64,000 bases of DNA from RGIG4576 sp964536025 (GTDB lineage: Bacteria > Bacteroidota > Bacteroidia > Bacteroidales > Muribaculaceae): positions 1 to 64,000 of the forward strand of contig CAZHXA010000006.1 in assembly GCA_964536025.1 (NCBI GenBank). Reading direction: 5' to 3'. Position 1 is the first letter of the stretch, and every line of letters begins with the position of its first letter. Under the pieces are notes generated by a model. The model worked only from the letters and a program-made list of their open reading frames with translations, did not search any database and was not told where the DNA came from. The translations under genes were made by a program, and so were the position numbers. This document shows, in pieces, positions 9,053 to 18,664 of the stretch.

Positions 9053-10903
9053 TTACGCTTTCTTTATATACATTTCACAGTTAGCACAATTCGTTTCTAC
9101 AATTAAGCGTGTACGCTCATTTTCAAGATATAGCTTTTGAGGCAATTTCTTAGATTTTTTATCTTTTCTACAAAATCCTAGCTCACGCAACAAGCAATAT
9201 CTTGTGTGCATCAATATTTTATCATTAAAATCATTTAATTGCTGAATTTCTAAAGCACTTTCTATTTTTTTTACTCCATGTTCACCATAAAAACGCACAC
9301 TAAGCTCATTCGCGACATTATCGACATAGTCCAATTCATTTTTAAAATATTTGGAATCGATATTTTCAGGTTTTCTATAGTCAAATTTATAATTAATGCG
9401 TTGCACCGAATCAAGTTTTTCGACTGCAAGCCTTCTTAATTCAGAAAGGACAGAATTTGGAATGAAATACTCACCGGCTACATGCACATTTTGTGCAACA
9501 TATATCGTATTTCCGAGTTTTTTAAGAATTTCTTCTTGTTTAGTTGCTTGATTGCTTCTGGATTTTTCAAATTCATGTTCAACTTCTGCTGTTACAACAG
9601 CAAGATTCCCCCTCTCATCAGTAATTTCCAAAGACAAAAGATTTTTCTTCACTTTTAATAAAAAGTCAACACTTATAACACGTTTTGACGATTCTGAAGA
9701 AATCAAATCATTGAATTTTTTGTCGAATGTGCGATATAATTTAGTGCCGATTTCTATTTTTAACGGTTGCGACACATTCACCATTTTACCTTGAACCTTA
9801 TTTATTCTAAATCCTGAATAATCGCCATTTTTATCAAAGAAGCTTATTCCATCACCATTAGCAAGTTCTTTTTTAGTTTCAATCAATAATTGAGTACCGC
9901 TTTTAATAGATTTAAGCACTCCGACAAACTCACCTTGCGATTTAGGCGTGTGAATTGACGCTATTTTTGTCCCATTAAGCAAATTTCTATTTTTGAGGAA
10001 ATATTGAGAGAACGACCTATTAAAAACTTTATCAAGCTGTGGAGTAAAAAGCACTTTATTCTCACCAAATGAGCTTCGTTCATATTTTTGAGGATTTTCT
10101 TTGATTATTTTATCTAACTCATTCCGATAAAAAGCCACTGTATTTTTTACATAATCCACGTCTTTTAATCTTCCCTCAATTTTAAACGAAGAAACTCCTG
10201 CTTCTATTAAGTCTCGCAAATTACAGCTCTGATTCATATCTTTTAACGACAACAAATGCTTATCGGATACAATAACAGAGCCATCTTCATCAACTAAATT
10301 ATAAGGCAAGCGACACATTTGAGCACATTCTCCCCTATTTGCACTACGACCTGTGCATGCATAACTTAAACCACATCGCCCACTATAACTTACGCATAAA
10401 GCTCCATGAATAAACGCTTCAAGTGGAACTTTTACGCTTTCTCTTATAGTCTTAATTTCTTGCAATGTCAATTCTCTCGCCATAACCAATTGAGAAAATC
10501 CCACTTTTTCCAAAAAACGAGCCTTTTCCGGAGTCCTTAAATCGCATTGCGTACTTGCATGCAAAGCTATAGGTGGTATCGTCATTCGTAATATACCCAT
10601 ATCTTGAACAATAAGAGCATCTACACCGATATTATATAATTGATGTATTAAATTTTCAACTTCTTTTAATTCATCATTATATATTATAGTGTTTACTGTA
10701 ATATAGACACGCACATTATATTTGTGTGCAAAATCCACAACAGTCTTTATGTCAGCTATTGAATTTCCTGCAGACGACCTTGCTCCATATCTTGAAGCAC
10801 CCATGTAAACGGCATCGGCACCATGTTTTATGGCTTCTATTGCAATAGTTGCATTTTTTGCAGGAGCAAGTAACTCCAATTTTATTTTAGCTTGTTTCTT
10901 CAA
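9053..10903 (-). CDS. U32 peptidase-family protein (TrhP/RlhA-like)
   Basis: The 616-residue protein has the full U32 domain (about 8-290): KLELLAPAKN, HGADAVYMGASRYGAR, QDMGIL and the Cys-rich block CVSYSGRCGLSYACTGRSAN followed by GECAQMCRLPY. A middle DUF3656-like region follows. The C-terminal segment carries YCLLRELGFC and NCANCEMY, a second Cys cluster that could hold an iron-sulfur centre. Relatives in E. coli (TrhP, RlhA) hydroxylate tRNA U34 or 23S rRNA rather than cut proteins, so RNA hydroxylation is the better guess. The start is TTG at 10903, because no in-frame ATG precedes the conserved N-terminus. It follows metA by 8 bp. Confidence 0.88.
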   Translation of the reverse strand: MKKQAKIKLELLAPAKNATIAIEAIKHGADAVYMGASRYGARSSAGNSIADIKTVVDFAHKYNVRVYITVNTIIYNDELKEVENLIHQLYNIGVDALIVQDMGILRMTIPPIALHASTQCDLRTPEKARFLEKVGFSQLVMARELTLQEIKTIRESVKVPLEAFIHGALCVSYSGRCGLSYACTGRSANRGECAQMCRLPYNLVDEDGSVIVSDKHLLSLKDMNQSCNLRDLIEAGVSSFKIEGRLKDVDYVKNTVAFYRNELDKIIKENPQKYERSSFGENKVLFTPQLDKVFNRSFSQYFLKNRNLLNGTKIASIHTPKSQGEFVGVLKSIKSGTQLLIETKKELANGDGISFFDKNGDYSGFRINKVQGKMVNVSQPLKIEIGTKLYRTFDKKFNDLISSESSKRVISVDFLLKVKKNLLSLEITDERGNLAVVTAEVEHEFEKSRSNQATKQEEILKKLGNTIYVAQNVHVAGEYFIPNSVLSELRRLAVEKLDSVQRINYKFDYRKPENIDSKYFKNELDYVDNVANELSVRFYGEHGVKKIESALEIQQLNDFNDKILMHTRYCLLRELGFCRKDKKSKKLPQKLYLENERTRLIVETNCANCEMYIKKA

Positions 10904-10911
10904 TTGGTCTG

Positions 10912-11829
10912 TTATTTTATGTTTCTAATATCATACGGCGTTTCTTGATATACGAAATAATTCAGCCAATTTGAATACAACAAATTAGCATGAGAACGCC
11001 ATCTTACTACAACACCCTTTTCAGGATTGTCATCAATATAATAATTATCGGGAACATGAGGATTTAGTCCTAAGTTTAAATCTCTATGATATTCAAAATC
11101 CAAAGTACCTGGTGAATATTCAGGATGTCCTAATATATAAAACTCACGACCTTTACGTCCCATTACCATATACACCCCACAATCATCACCTTCTGAAATA
11201 ATTTCGAGTTCTTTATGTTTTATTATATCTCCTTTTAAAACAGAACTATGACGGCTATGCGGAGCATAAAACACATCATCAAAGCCTCTGAATATAGGGT
11301 TTGTATGATTATATACTTTATGTTCAAAGACTCCCGATAACTTAGACAACAACAATACTTTTTTCACTCCATATTCATAATACAACCCTGCCAAAGCAGC
11401 CCAGCATATATAGAGTGTAGAAGTAACATGTGTTCTTGCCCAAGTAAAAATTTCTTCAAGTTGTCCCCAATAATCGACATCTTCAAATTCAAGTTTTTCA
11501 ACAGGTGCACCTGTTATTATAAATCCATCATACTTGCTATTTTTTACATCTTCAAACTTTTTATAAAAAGCATCGAGATGTTCACGAGGCGTATTTTTAC
11601 TTTCATGACCATCAACCTCTATTAAATCCAATTCTATTTGTAACGGTGTATTTGACAATAAACGCAATATGTCGGTTTCAGTCATAATCTTTAAGGGCAT
11701 AAGATTCAAGACTGCAATCTTCAACGGTCTTATGTCTTGGCTTGAAGCTCTTTGTTCATCTATTACAAATATATTTTCGTTTTTAAGCGATTCTACCGCC
11801 GGCAATGATGTAGGAACTCTTACTGGCAT
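10912..11829 (-). CDS. metA: Homoserine O-acyltransferase, MetA family; residue 111 predicts O-acetyltransferase
   Basis: The 305-residue enzyme of methionine biosynthesis activates homoserine with an acyl group from acyl-CoA. By counting, the catalytic residues fall exactly at family positions: Cys142 (in ICWAALAGLYYEYG), His235 and Glu237 (GHPEY). The oxyanion/acyl pocket has Glu at 111 (ITGAPVEKLEFEDVDYW), where E. coli has Gly. In published work on this family Glu111 selects acetyl-CoA and Gly111 succinyl-CoA. The Cys block reads CWAALA rather than the common CWGAQA or CWAVQA, an unusual Leu at Cys+4. It lies mid-operon, 29 bp after the PHP gene and 8 bp before the U32 gene. No other met gene is in view. 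Confidence 0.93.
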   Translation of the reverse strand: MPVRVPTSLPAVESLKNENIFVIDEQRASSQDIRPLKIAVLNLMPLKIMTETDILRLLSNTPLQIELDLIEVDGHESKNTPREHLDAFYKKFEDVKNSKYDGFIITGAPVEKLEFEDVDYWGQLEEIFTWARTHVTSTLYICWAALAGLYYEYGVKKVLLLSKLSGVFEHKVYNHTNPIFRGFDDVFYAPHSRHSSVLKGDIIKHKELEIISEGDDCGVYMVMGRKGREFYILGHPEYSPGTLDFEYHRDLNLGLNPHVPDNYYIDDNPEKGVVVRWRSHANLLYSNWLNYFVYQETPYDIRNIK

Positions 11830-11858
11830 TATTTCAATACTTTTCTTTAAGTTAGTAA

Positions 11859-12671
11859 TTAATAATTATTCAATAAATTCATGGCTTCAAATCGTCCGGA
11901 ATTTATAAGATTAGGAAAATGCACATCAGAATTTACAACAATCGGTGCATTATATTTTTTCAACATGGAAAAATATCGTTGATTTGGGAAAAAACGATTA
12001 TAGTCTTTGAAAGCCTTAGTATTAATTTCAATCATGTATCCATTATCCATTATGGCTTCAACAACTCTATTTATCCACGTTTGATACCATTTCTCATTTT
12101 CAATACCTTCTTGATATTCACTTGCATTAAATGATATTTTATCAAAATGTCCTATTATATCAAAGCCTCCGGATTCTATCATATTTAACGTTTGATTATA
12201 AAAGCTGTCAACTACACTTTTTATATCTCCATTAAAATAACATGACATTTTTTTATTGAAATTATCAAATGCTCCATCAATATCAATAAATTCATCAGAA
12301 TTAACAAAAGACCTGATAAAATGTATTGAACCTATTTTATAATCTAAAGGTATTTCTTTAAAAAAAGTATTTGCAGGTCCCCAATCATCAAGATAATCTA
12401 TCTCCATTGATGCATATATCTTAATTTTGTCAGCATATAACATCTTCAACCTTTGTATTTCTTGCATATAAGAAGGTACGTCTTCTTCTTTCATATTACA
12501 AGGCGAAAAGAAAGGTATAGGAGAATGAGGAGAAAAGCCTATATCAGAAAAGCCTAATCTAATAGCTTCTTTCACAAAAGCTTCCATTTCATCTCTTCCA
12601 TCACAAAATTGTGTATGTGAATGGAAATTATATAATGAGGTTCTATTCGTTATTTCTCTAAAATCAATCAT
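11859..12671 (-). CDS. PHP-domain phosphoesterase, histidinol-phosphatase (HisJ/HisK) type
   Basis: The 270-residue metal-dependent hydrolase is all PHP domain. Metal ligands appear in order: FHSHTQFCDG (N-terminal HxH), FSPHSPIPF, SMEIDYLDD, IGSIHFIRS, IIGHFDKI, IEINTKAF and NSDVHFPNLI. The layout matches histidinol-phosphate phosphatases of the HisJ type, which carry out the penultimate step of histidine synthesis. No other his gene is nearby, so the assignment to histidinol phosphate rests on family likeness alone; a general phosphoesterase is possible. It sits 11 bp after cstA and 29 bp before metA on the same strand. Confidence 0.8.
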   Translation of the reverse strand: MIDFREITNRTSLYNFHSHTQFCDGRDEMEAFVKEAIRLGFSDIGFSPHSPIPFFSPCNMKEEDVPSYMQEIQRLKMLYADKIKIYASMEIDYLDDWGPANTFFKEIPLDYKIGSIHFIRSFVNSDEFIDIDGAFDNFNKKMSCYFNGDIKSVVDSFYNQTLNMIESGGFDIIGHFDKISFNASEYQEGIENEKWYQTWINRVVEAIMDNGYMIEINTKAFKDYNRFFPNQRYFSMLKKYNAPIVVNSDVHFPNLINSGRFEAMNLLNNY

Positions 12672-12682
12672 CTACGACCAAA

Positions 12683-14158
12683 CTATTGATGCTTTAGAAC
12701 TTTTTTATAAAAAACCTGATAAAACGAAATACACACAAAAACTGAAATACTTAAACATATCGAATAATTAAGCGTTTCAATAGTCACAGTTGAAAATTTA
12801 TTTGCTATATATGTTGACAATAAATTGTCAAATGTAAAGCCTTCGGGTGCATATAAAATATACATTGTGCATACCATTGTCATAAACAACGCTGGTATCA
12901 ATGTGATAATATACAATTTCTTTTTGCGAGCTAAATAAACAGTTACTGCCCACAATGTAAAGACTGACAATGCTTGATTACACCAACCAAAATATCTCCA
13001 TAACACTTGAAAATTAATTTGCATTATTAAATAAGACGTTAAAAATATAGGAATCGAGACCAACAAACGTCTTAAAATTGTATTTTGCTTAAATTTTAAG
13101 AAATCGGCAGTAATTAATCGAGCAGTTCTCAATGCTGTATCACCTGAAGTTATTGGAGCTGCTATTACACCTAATATTGCTAACAAACCACCAAATTTAC
13201 CTAACCATGTTATTGAAATTTCATTAACAAGAGGAGCCGTGCTTTTTTCGCCCAAATAAGTAGCTAAATCGGCAAAACTTCCTTTAAAGAATGATATTGT
13301 AGCCGCAGCCCATATCAATGCTACTATACCTTCTACAACCATCGCTCCATAAAACACTCTACGACCAAGACGCTCATTCTTTATGCATCTCGCCATTAAT
13401 GGTGATTGAGTTGCATGAAAACCTGATATTGCTCCACATGCTATTGAAACAAACATCATTGGGAAAATTGGGTGATTCTCTGCATCGGGATACCTATTTT
13501 GAAGACCTTCGGTAAATTCCGGCAAATATTCCAAATGTCCCAATAATACTACAAATATGCCTACTGCCATAAAAAGTAAAGCAAATCCAAATACAGGATA
13601 TATATTTCCAATCAATTTATCAATCGGCAATAAAGTAGCCAATATGTAATAGATAAAAACAACAATTATCCAAAATTGCGTATCAAGATAATCAGGTGTC
13701 ATTCCTGCAATCAATTCTGCCGGATTTATCACAAATACAGCACCTACTAAAATCATTAAAACAAGTGCAAAAACACGCATAACTTGTTTTATTCCGTTGC
13801 CTAATTGTTCTCCCACAATCTCAGGCAATGAAGCTCCATCCTTTTTAAGGGATAACATTCCAGAGGTATAATCATGCACAGCACCTCCGAAAATCGTCCC
13901 TATAGCAATCCAAATAAAAGCAGCCGGTCCATACATAACTCCCATTATAGCTCCAAATATAGGACCAAGACCTGCTATATTCAAGAACTGTATAAGAAAA
14001 ACTTTCCATGTGGACATAGGAACATAATCCACACCATCCTGCATTGTATAAGCTGGAGTTTTCTTATTTTCATCTATATCTAAAATCTTTTCAACAAATG
14101 CACCATATAAAAAATAGCCACCTATTAAAATCGACAACGCTATTAAAAAAGAAAACAT
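12683..14158 (-). CDS. cstA: CstA-family peptide/pyruvate transporter (short form)
   Basis: The 491-residue membrane protein has roughly 12-14 hydrophobic helices. Family marks include DGVDYVPMSTWKVF, FLNIAGLGPIFGAIMG, SLPEIVGEQLG, HATQSPLMARC and SGDTALRTARL. In E. coli CstA and its relative BtsT import peptides or pyruvate, and CstA is induced on carbon starvation. The E. coli protein is about 700 residues, so this is the short type. It starts 15 bp after floA. Whether it moves pyruvate, peptides or something else here is not visible from sequence. Confidence 0.9.
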   Translation of the reverse strand: MFSFLIALSILIGGYFLYGAFVEKILDIDENKKTPAYTMQDGVDYVPMSTWKVFLIQFLNIAGLGPIFGAIMGVMYGPAAFIWIAIGTIFGGAVHDYTSGMLSLKKDGASLPEIVGEQLGNGIKQVMRVFALVLMILVGAVFVINPAELIAGMTPDYLDTQFWIIVVFIYYILATLLPIDKLIGNIYPVFGFALLFMAVGIFVVLLGHLEYLPEFTEGLQNRYPDAENHPIFPMMFVSIACGAISGFHATQSPLMARCIKNERLGRRVFYGAMVVEGIVALIWAAATISFFKGSFADLATYLGEKSTAPLVNEISITWLGKFGGLLAILGVIAAPITSGDTALRTARLITADFLKFKQNTILRRLLVSIPIFLTSYLIMQINFQVLWRYFGWCNQALSVFTLWAVTVYLARKKKLYIITLIPALFMTMVCTMYILYAPEGFTFDNLLSTYIANKFSTVTIETLNYSICLSISVFVCISFYQVFYKKVLKHQ

Positions 14159-14173
14159 TTTTTGCTTAAAGTT

Positions 14174-15139
14174 TTATTTAACCACAGGCTTGGCAATAGA
14201 TTCTCTCATTGACGTATCAGCCTCAATATTTTTCATTTTATAATAATCCATAATACCCAAATTGCCATTACGGAATGCTTCAGCCATTGCCTTCGGGACA
14301 TCAGCCTCAGCTTCTATAACCTTAGCTTTTGCCTCCTGTGCTTTTGCTTTCATTTCTTGTTCTAAAGCAATTGCCATAGCCCTACGTTCTTCAGCCTTTG
14401 CTTGTGCAATGTTTTTATCAGCTTGAGCTTGGTCGATTTGTAATGTTGCACCAATATTTTTACCTATATCTATATCGGCAATATCTATTGAAAGTATTTC
14501 AAATGCAGTTCCGGAATCAAGACCTTTTCTCAAAACAACTTTTGAAATAGAATCGGGATTTTCAAGCACTTCTTTATGGCTCTCAGAAGAACCTATTGAC
14601 GATACAATACCTTCTCCCACACGAGCCAATACAGTATCTTCACCGGCACCACCAACAAGTTGTCGTATATTTGCCCTTACGGTCACACGAGCCTTTGCTA
14701 TCAACTGAATACCATCTTTAGCAACAGCAGTTACAGGAGGTGTATCAATAACTTTAGGATTAACCGACATTTGAACAGCTTGAAAGACATCTCTACCCGC
14801 CAAATCTATTGCTGTTGCCATTTTGAAACCTAAATCAATATTAGCTTTGGCAGCCGATACGAGAGCATGAACAACTTTAACAACATTTCCGCCTGCTAAA
14901 TAGTGAGCTTCAAGATCATCTCTTGTGATTTCACTTAATCCGGCTTTATGTGCTTCAATAAGTGCTTGAGTTATGACATTTGCCGGAACTTTTCTTATAC
15001 GCATCAAGAAAAGTTGAATTAGCGAAATATTTACCCCCGACACTCGTGCCGATACCCATAAGAAGAAAGGCACATAATAGAAAAACACACTTAATGCAAT
15101 TATTGCGATTGCTATTAAAAGAAACAAAGTAAATTCCAT
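14174..15139 (-). CDS. floA: Flotillin-like protein FloA (UPF0365)
   Basis: The 321-residue protein has one N-terminal membrane hairpin (about 1-30) and a long SPFH-like region. Diagnostic stretches are [52 protein letters not shown], and the Glu/Ala-rich helix [19 protein letters not shown] near the C-terminus. FloA scaffolds organise membrane microdomains in Bacillus. Elsewhere floA commonly neighbours an nfeD gene; none is present here. Instead it is flanked, within 26 and 15 bp, by a TPR/PD40 periplasmic protein and the CstA transporter, suggesting a shared membrane function. Confidence 0.92.
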   Translation of the reverse strand: MEFTLFLLIAIAIIALSVFFYYVPFFLWVSARVSGVNISLIQLFLMRIRKVPANVITQALIEAHKAGLSEITRDDLEAHYLAGGNVVKVVHALVSAAKANIDLGFKMATAIDLAGRDVFQAVQMSVNPKVIDTPPVTAVAKDGIQLIAKARVTVRANIRQLVGGAGEDTVLARVGEGIVSSIGSSESHKEVLENPDSISKVVLRKGLDSGTAFEILSIDIADIDIGKNIGATLQIDQAQADKNIAQAKAEERRAMAIALEQEMKAKAQEAKAKVIEAEADVPKAMAEAFRNGNLGIMDYYKMKNIEADTSMRESIAKPVVK

Positions 15140-15165
15140 ACTCTCTTAATTTTAATTATAGTTGA

Positions 15166-16575
15166 TTAATTATTAAGTTCTAACTTTCTTACAGAATTTT
15201 CTGCTTTGAATATATCTTTTCGTAATTGCTCTATCTCTTGTTCTAAAGACAAAATTTCATTTTTTAATTCATCTTCTTCACCTTCGGCTATTTTACTATA
15301 TTGCTCTCTTTTTTGTTTCAAGATTTTCCTGTTTTCGTTTAAGTCAGAATATAAAGTAAGCAAATCTTGCATTTTTCCCATAGCCTCATCAGAATTAAAA
15401 TCAGCCAATGAAGTATAAACTAATCCTTTTTTTACATAAAACATAAAATCTTCATTTTCTCCTGTTTCATTGGTTTCAAGTCGTCGGTATTTTGAAATCA
15501 AAGAAGAATAATCTTCTCCATGCCATGTAGAATGATAGTTTAATATTTTTGCATAAGAAACAAGATTTTTCTCATTTTTATCATAATTTTCTCTTATGTC
15601 ATTACGCACAAATACATATATTGTAACTTTATCGGGAATATTGTTTCTATCGGTTGCCCACCAGCCTAATCCTGTCATATCGTCAAGGACAAGCATATAA
15701 TCATCGGCAAAAGAATTATAAGGCATACCCATATTTTGTGGAGTCAAAAACTCTCCCGTTTCGGTGTCTTTCACTGTTTTAAATATATCATATCCTCCTA
15801 TTGAGCCCTCTCCATTAGAAGCAAAATAAAGAGTAAGACCGTCTTGCATCATATATGGATAATTGGCATCGCCTCCATTACCTAATCCTTCTCCGATAAA
15901 TTGCGATTTATCCCAATTACCATCAATCAATTTTACACTCTCACACAAGTGCATTTTATTGTCATCTTTAGGCATAGCCCAAAGCATCTTATCGCCGTTT
16001 TGGTCACAATGTACAACAGTGTTTTGACTCACACTTACAGGTAACATTGATTTTGAATTTAAGGTTCCCGATTCACTTGAAATATTATAATATTTAAAGA
16101 AATTATCTTTATCAACAACAATACTATCAATGATTGCAATTTTTTCAACATGTTCAAACATTGATTTAGCCGTTTTGATAAGTTTTAATTCCTCATCGGC
16201 TCCCGAAACTCTTTTTCTATTTGATTGTTCCAATATTTCATCATAGGCAGCAAACATATCCAAAGCTCCTTGAAAATCATAATTAAAGAAGCATAATTTT
16301 GCCAAATAATGAGGAGCTTCTATCACCTTACGCGAATGAGCATATAATAAATGTTTTTCTGACTCTTTGATTTTTCCGGTTTCAAAAAGACACACACCAT
16401 ACCAATGATTTATCACTGCATCTTTAGGTTTCTTTTTATATTCTTTTTCAAATAAAGGTAAAGCTTTAGCAAAGTTTCCTTTTAAATATAATTCTTTTGC
16501 CTTAGACAAATTGTCTGCATAAATAGGGTTTATAGCAACAACTATCATAAATAGTATTATCAAAGCCTTTTTCAT
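15166..16575 (-). CDS. Exported TPR and PD40-like repeat protein with C-terminal coiled coil
   Basis: The 469-residue protein has a signal peptide (MKKALIILFMIVVAINPIYA) and TPR-like helical pairs (about 22-130, for example LYLKGNFAKALPLFEKEY). Beta-propeller-like WD40/PD40 segments follow (about 170-330): TVVHCDQNGDKMLWA, LTLYFASNGEGSIGGYDIF and DYMLVLDDMTGLGWWATDR. A Glu/Lys-rich coiled coil closes the protein (about 400-465). The arrangement recalls the N-terminal part of PorE-like periplasmic proteins but lacks an OmpA domain. It should act in the periplasm. As first gene of the floA-cstA-PHP-metA-U32 run it has a -7 promoter element upstream. Function unknown. Confidence 0.82.
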   Translation of the reverse strand: MKKALIILFMIVVAINPIYADNLSKAKELYLKGNFAKALPLFEKEYKKKPKDAVINHWYGVCLFETGKIKESEKHLLYAHSRKVIEAPHYLAKLCFFNYDFQGALDMFAAYDEILEQSNRKRVSGADEELKLIKTAKSMFEHVEKIAIIDSIVVDKDNFFKYYNISSESGTLNSKSMLPVSVSQNTVVHCDQNGDKMLWAMPKDDNKMHLCESVKLIDGNWDKSQFIGEGLGNGGDANYPYMMQDGLTLYFASNGEGSIGGYDIFKTVKDTETGEFLTPQNMGMPYNSFADDYMLVLDDMTGLGWWATDRNNIPDKVTIYVFVRNDIRENYDKNEKNLVSYAKILNYHSTWHGEDYSSLISKYRRLETNETGENEDFMFYVKKGLVYTSLADFNSDEAMGKMQDLLTLYSDLNENRKILKQKREQYSKIAEGEEDELKNEILSLEQEIEQLRKDIFKAENSVRKLELNN

Positions 16576-16602
16576 AATCTTACTATATTACGATTTTATT
16601 AC

Positions 16603-16610
16603 CAAAGATA
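16603..16610 (-). promoter_or_regulatory. -7 element for the TPR-floA-cstA run
   Basis: The minus strand carries TATCTTTG, a consensus Bacteroidales -7 element, 27 nt upstream of the TPR gene start. No clear -33 TTTG is seen at the expected distance. Confidence 0.5.
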
Positions 16611-16689
16611 ATAAATAAATCTTTATTATTGATAACTTTGTCCTAATTTGTAATAAATTAAACATTTATAATACTCAATTACATGACAA

Positions 16690-16737
16690 AATAAATAACA
16701 AAAAGCCAACATAATTACAATTAATCATGTTGGCTTT
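16690..16737 (-). terminator. Terminator downstream of mutL
   Basis: A perfect 11-bp stem AAAGCCAACAT/ATGTTGGCTTT (16702-16712 with 16727-16737) is followed on the minus strand by a T-rich run. It lies 35 bp after the mutL stop and closes the ppiC-surA-ostA-mutL direction of transcription. Confidence 0.85.
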
Positions 16738-16771
16738 ATATTTGACATATAATCAATGCAACTATTATATA

Positions 16772-18661
16772 TTAAAACATTTTTTTCAATTGGTCAAGAT
16801 TCATAATTGCTATTATTTTCTTTCCATCAGGAGTATAATTAGGTTCAGGCAAAGCTAATAAATCTTCCAATAATTTTTCCGATTCTGCATTTGATAGTTG
16901 TTTACCATAAGGTATTGCCCCACTTTTTGCAACAGTAAATGCTATTTTTTCATATAATTTTGAAGACAAATTATTACCACCATCATTTACTTCATCCAAC
17001 ACTTGAAACACAGCATCTTTTATATTTTCCTGTTCCAATCCTGTAGGCACTCCGTTTACCGACCAATCGTTTCCACTTAATTGAGACAAATTAAAGCCTA
17101 CAGCATTCATACTATCTGAAATTTCTTCCATCAAAGCACTTTGAGATGGTGTTAAATTCAATACTATGGGAAACATAACACTTTGCGAAACAATTTCAAT
17201 ACACCCAAATTGTTTCAAATACTTATCATATAATATTTTTACATGAGCACGATGTTGATCAACAATCATCATTCCCGAACTTATAGCAGACAAAATGTAA
17301 CGCCCTTTAATCTGTATTGTATTTACACTACTATATGTTTTTACTTTTGTTTGTTCATCCTCAGCATCAAATATCGAAGATGAAATATAACTTTCTGCCT
17401 TACTATCTACATCTATTAAAAAATCATCATCAGTTTGATTAAATTCACTATTTTCAATTTTACTCTTAGTAAAATTATCATAGAGAATATCCCAATTTTT
17501 AATTGCCGGAGAATCAGATGGCTTATACGCTGATTTTGATGATGCATTCCCTGTTGAAAAAGGATTATATGTTGGGTCAAACTCTATTTTAGGCTTTTCT
17601 ACATCAGTACTATTTGAAAAAACAGGAATTTCGGGTGCATCTTCAGTATCAAAGTCAATAGAAGGTACAACGCTAAATTTACCTAACGCCTCTTTTACTG
17701 CAGCCGAAATAATCTGCCAAATAGGTGCCTCATTTTCAAATTTAATTTCTGTTTTTGTAGGATGTATATTTACGTCTATTGTTTCAGGTTCCACAATAAA
17801 ATTCAAGAAATAATTCGGCTGAGATTCTGCCGGAATCAATTCTTCGTAGCTCGACATAATCGCCTTATGAAAATAAGGATGACGCATATACCTGCCATTC
17901 ACAAAAAAGAATTGCAAATAATTACGCTTACGTGCATTCTCGGGCTTTGAAATAAAGCCCTCTATTTTTATTAAAGAAGTGTCAAGATTCAGCGGAATTA
18001 ATTGCATATCTAAAGAACGACCAAATAAATCAATAATTCTCTGTTTTAAAGAGCCTCCCAATAATTGATACAAAACCGTATCATTATGATTAAGAGAAAA
18101 ATCAATACGATGATTTACTAACGCAAGTTTTTCAAACTCTTTTAAAATATTACTTAATTCAACTTGATTACTCTTTAGAAATTTACGACGTGCAGGCACA
18201 TTAAAAAATAAATTTTTAATAGAAAAGCAACTTCCCACTTGACACATATCCGGCTCTTGACTCTCACATTTTGAAGCCGAAATAATAATTTTTGAACCAA
18301 TTTGGTCTTCTTTTCTTGCCGTACGCAATTCTACTTGTGCTATTGCAGCAATAGATGCCAACGCTTCACCACGGAACCCCATTGTGTGCAGAGCAAATAA
18401 ATCATCAGCCTTTCTAATTTTTGAAGTAGAGTGTCGTTCAAAAGCCAATCGTGCATCGGTAGCACTCATTCCTTTCCCATTATCAACCACTTGTATAAGT
18501 GTTCTACCAGCATCTTTCAAAATAATGCTCACTTCAGTTGCTTCGGCATCAATAGCATTTTCTACAAGTTCTTTTATTACAGAAGCCGGTCTTTGTATAA
18601 CCTCTCCGGCAGCTATTTGATTTGCAACAGAATCGGGCAATAATTTTATTACATCACTCAT
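16772..18661 (-). CDS. mutL: DNA mismatch repair protein MutL, apparently lacking the endonuclease motifs
   Basis: The 629-residue protein has a complete GHKL ATPase half: QRPASVIKELVENAIDAEAT, VDNGKGMSATDARLAFERHSTSKI and TMGFRGEALASIAAIAQVE. The transducer domain follows (RRKFLKSNQVEL, FVNGRYMRHPYFH, VNIHPTKTEIKF). The C-terminal dimerisation domain contains DQHRAHVKILYDK (about 467) instead of DQHA(X)2E(X)4E, and PNYTPDGKK (about 610) instead of the C-P-H-x-R/K motif of nicking MutL proteins. So the C-terminal nuclease site seems absent. It pairs with MutS in mismatch repair. It starts 3 bp after the OstA-like stop and ends at a strong hairpin. Confidence 0.95.
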   Translation of the reverse strand: MSDVIKLLPDSVANQIAAGEVIQRPASVIKELVENAIDAEATEVSIILKDAGRTLIQVVDNGKGMSATDARLAFERHSTSKIRKADDLFALHTMGFRGEALASIAAIAQVELRTARKEDQIGSKIIISASKCESQEPDMCQVGSCFSIKNLFFNVPARRKFLKSNQVELSNILKEFEKLALVNHRIDFSLNHNDTVLYQLLGGSLKQRIIDLFGRSLDMQLIPLNLDTSLIKIEGFISKPENARKRNYLQFFFVNGRYMRHPYFHKAIMSSYEELIPAESQPNYFLNFIVEPETIDVNIHPTKTEIKFENEAPIWQIISAAVKEALGKFSVVPSIDFDTEDAPEIPVFSNSTDVEKPKIEFDPTYNPFSTGNASSKSAYKPSDSPAIKNWDILYDNFTKSKIENSEFNQTDDDFLIDVDSKAESYISSSIFDAEDEQTKVKTYSSVNTIQIKGRYILSAISSGMMIVDQHRAHVKILYDKYLKQFGCIEIVSQSVMFPIVLNLTPSQSALMEEISDSMNAVGFNLSQLSGNDWSVNGVPTGLEQENIKDAVFQVLDEVNDGGNNLSSKLYEKIAFTVAKSGAIPYGKQLSNAESEKLLEDLLALPEPNYTPDGKKIIAIMNLDQLKKMF

Positions 18662-18664
18662 AAT

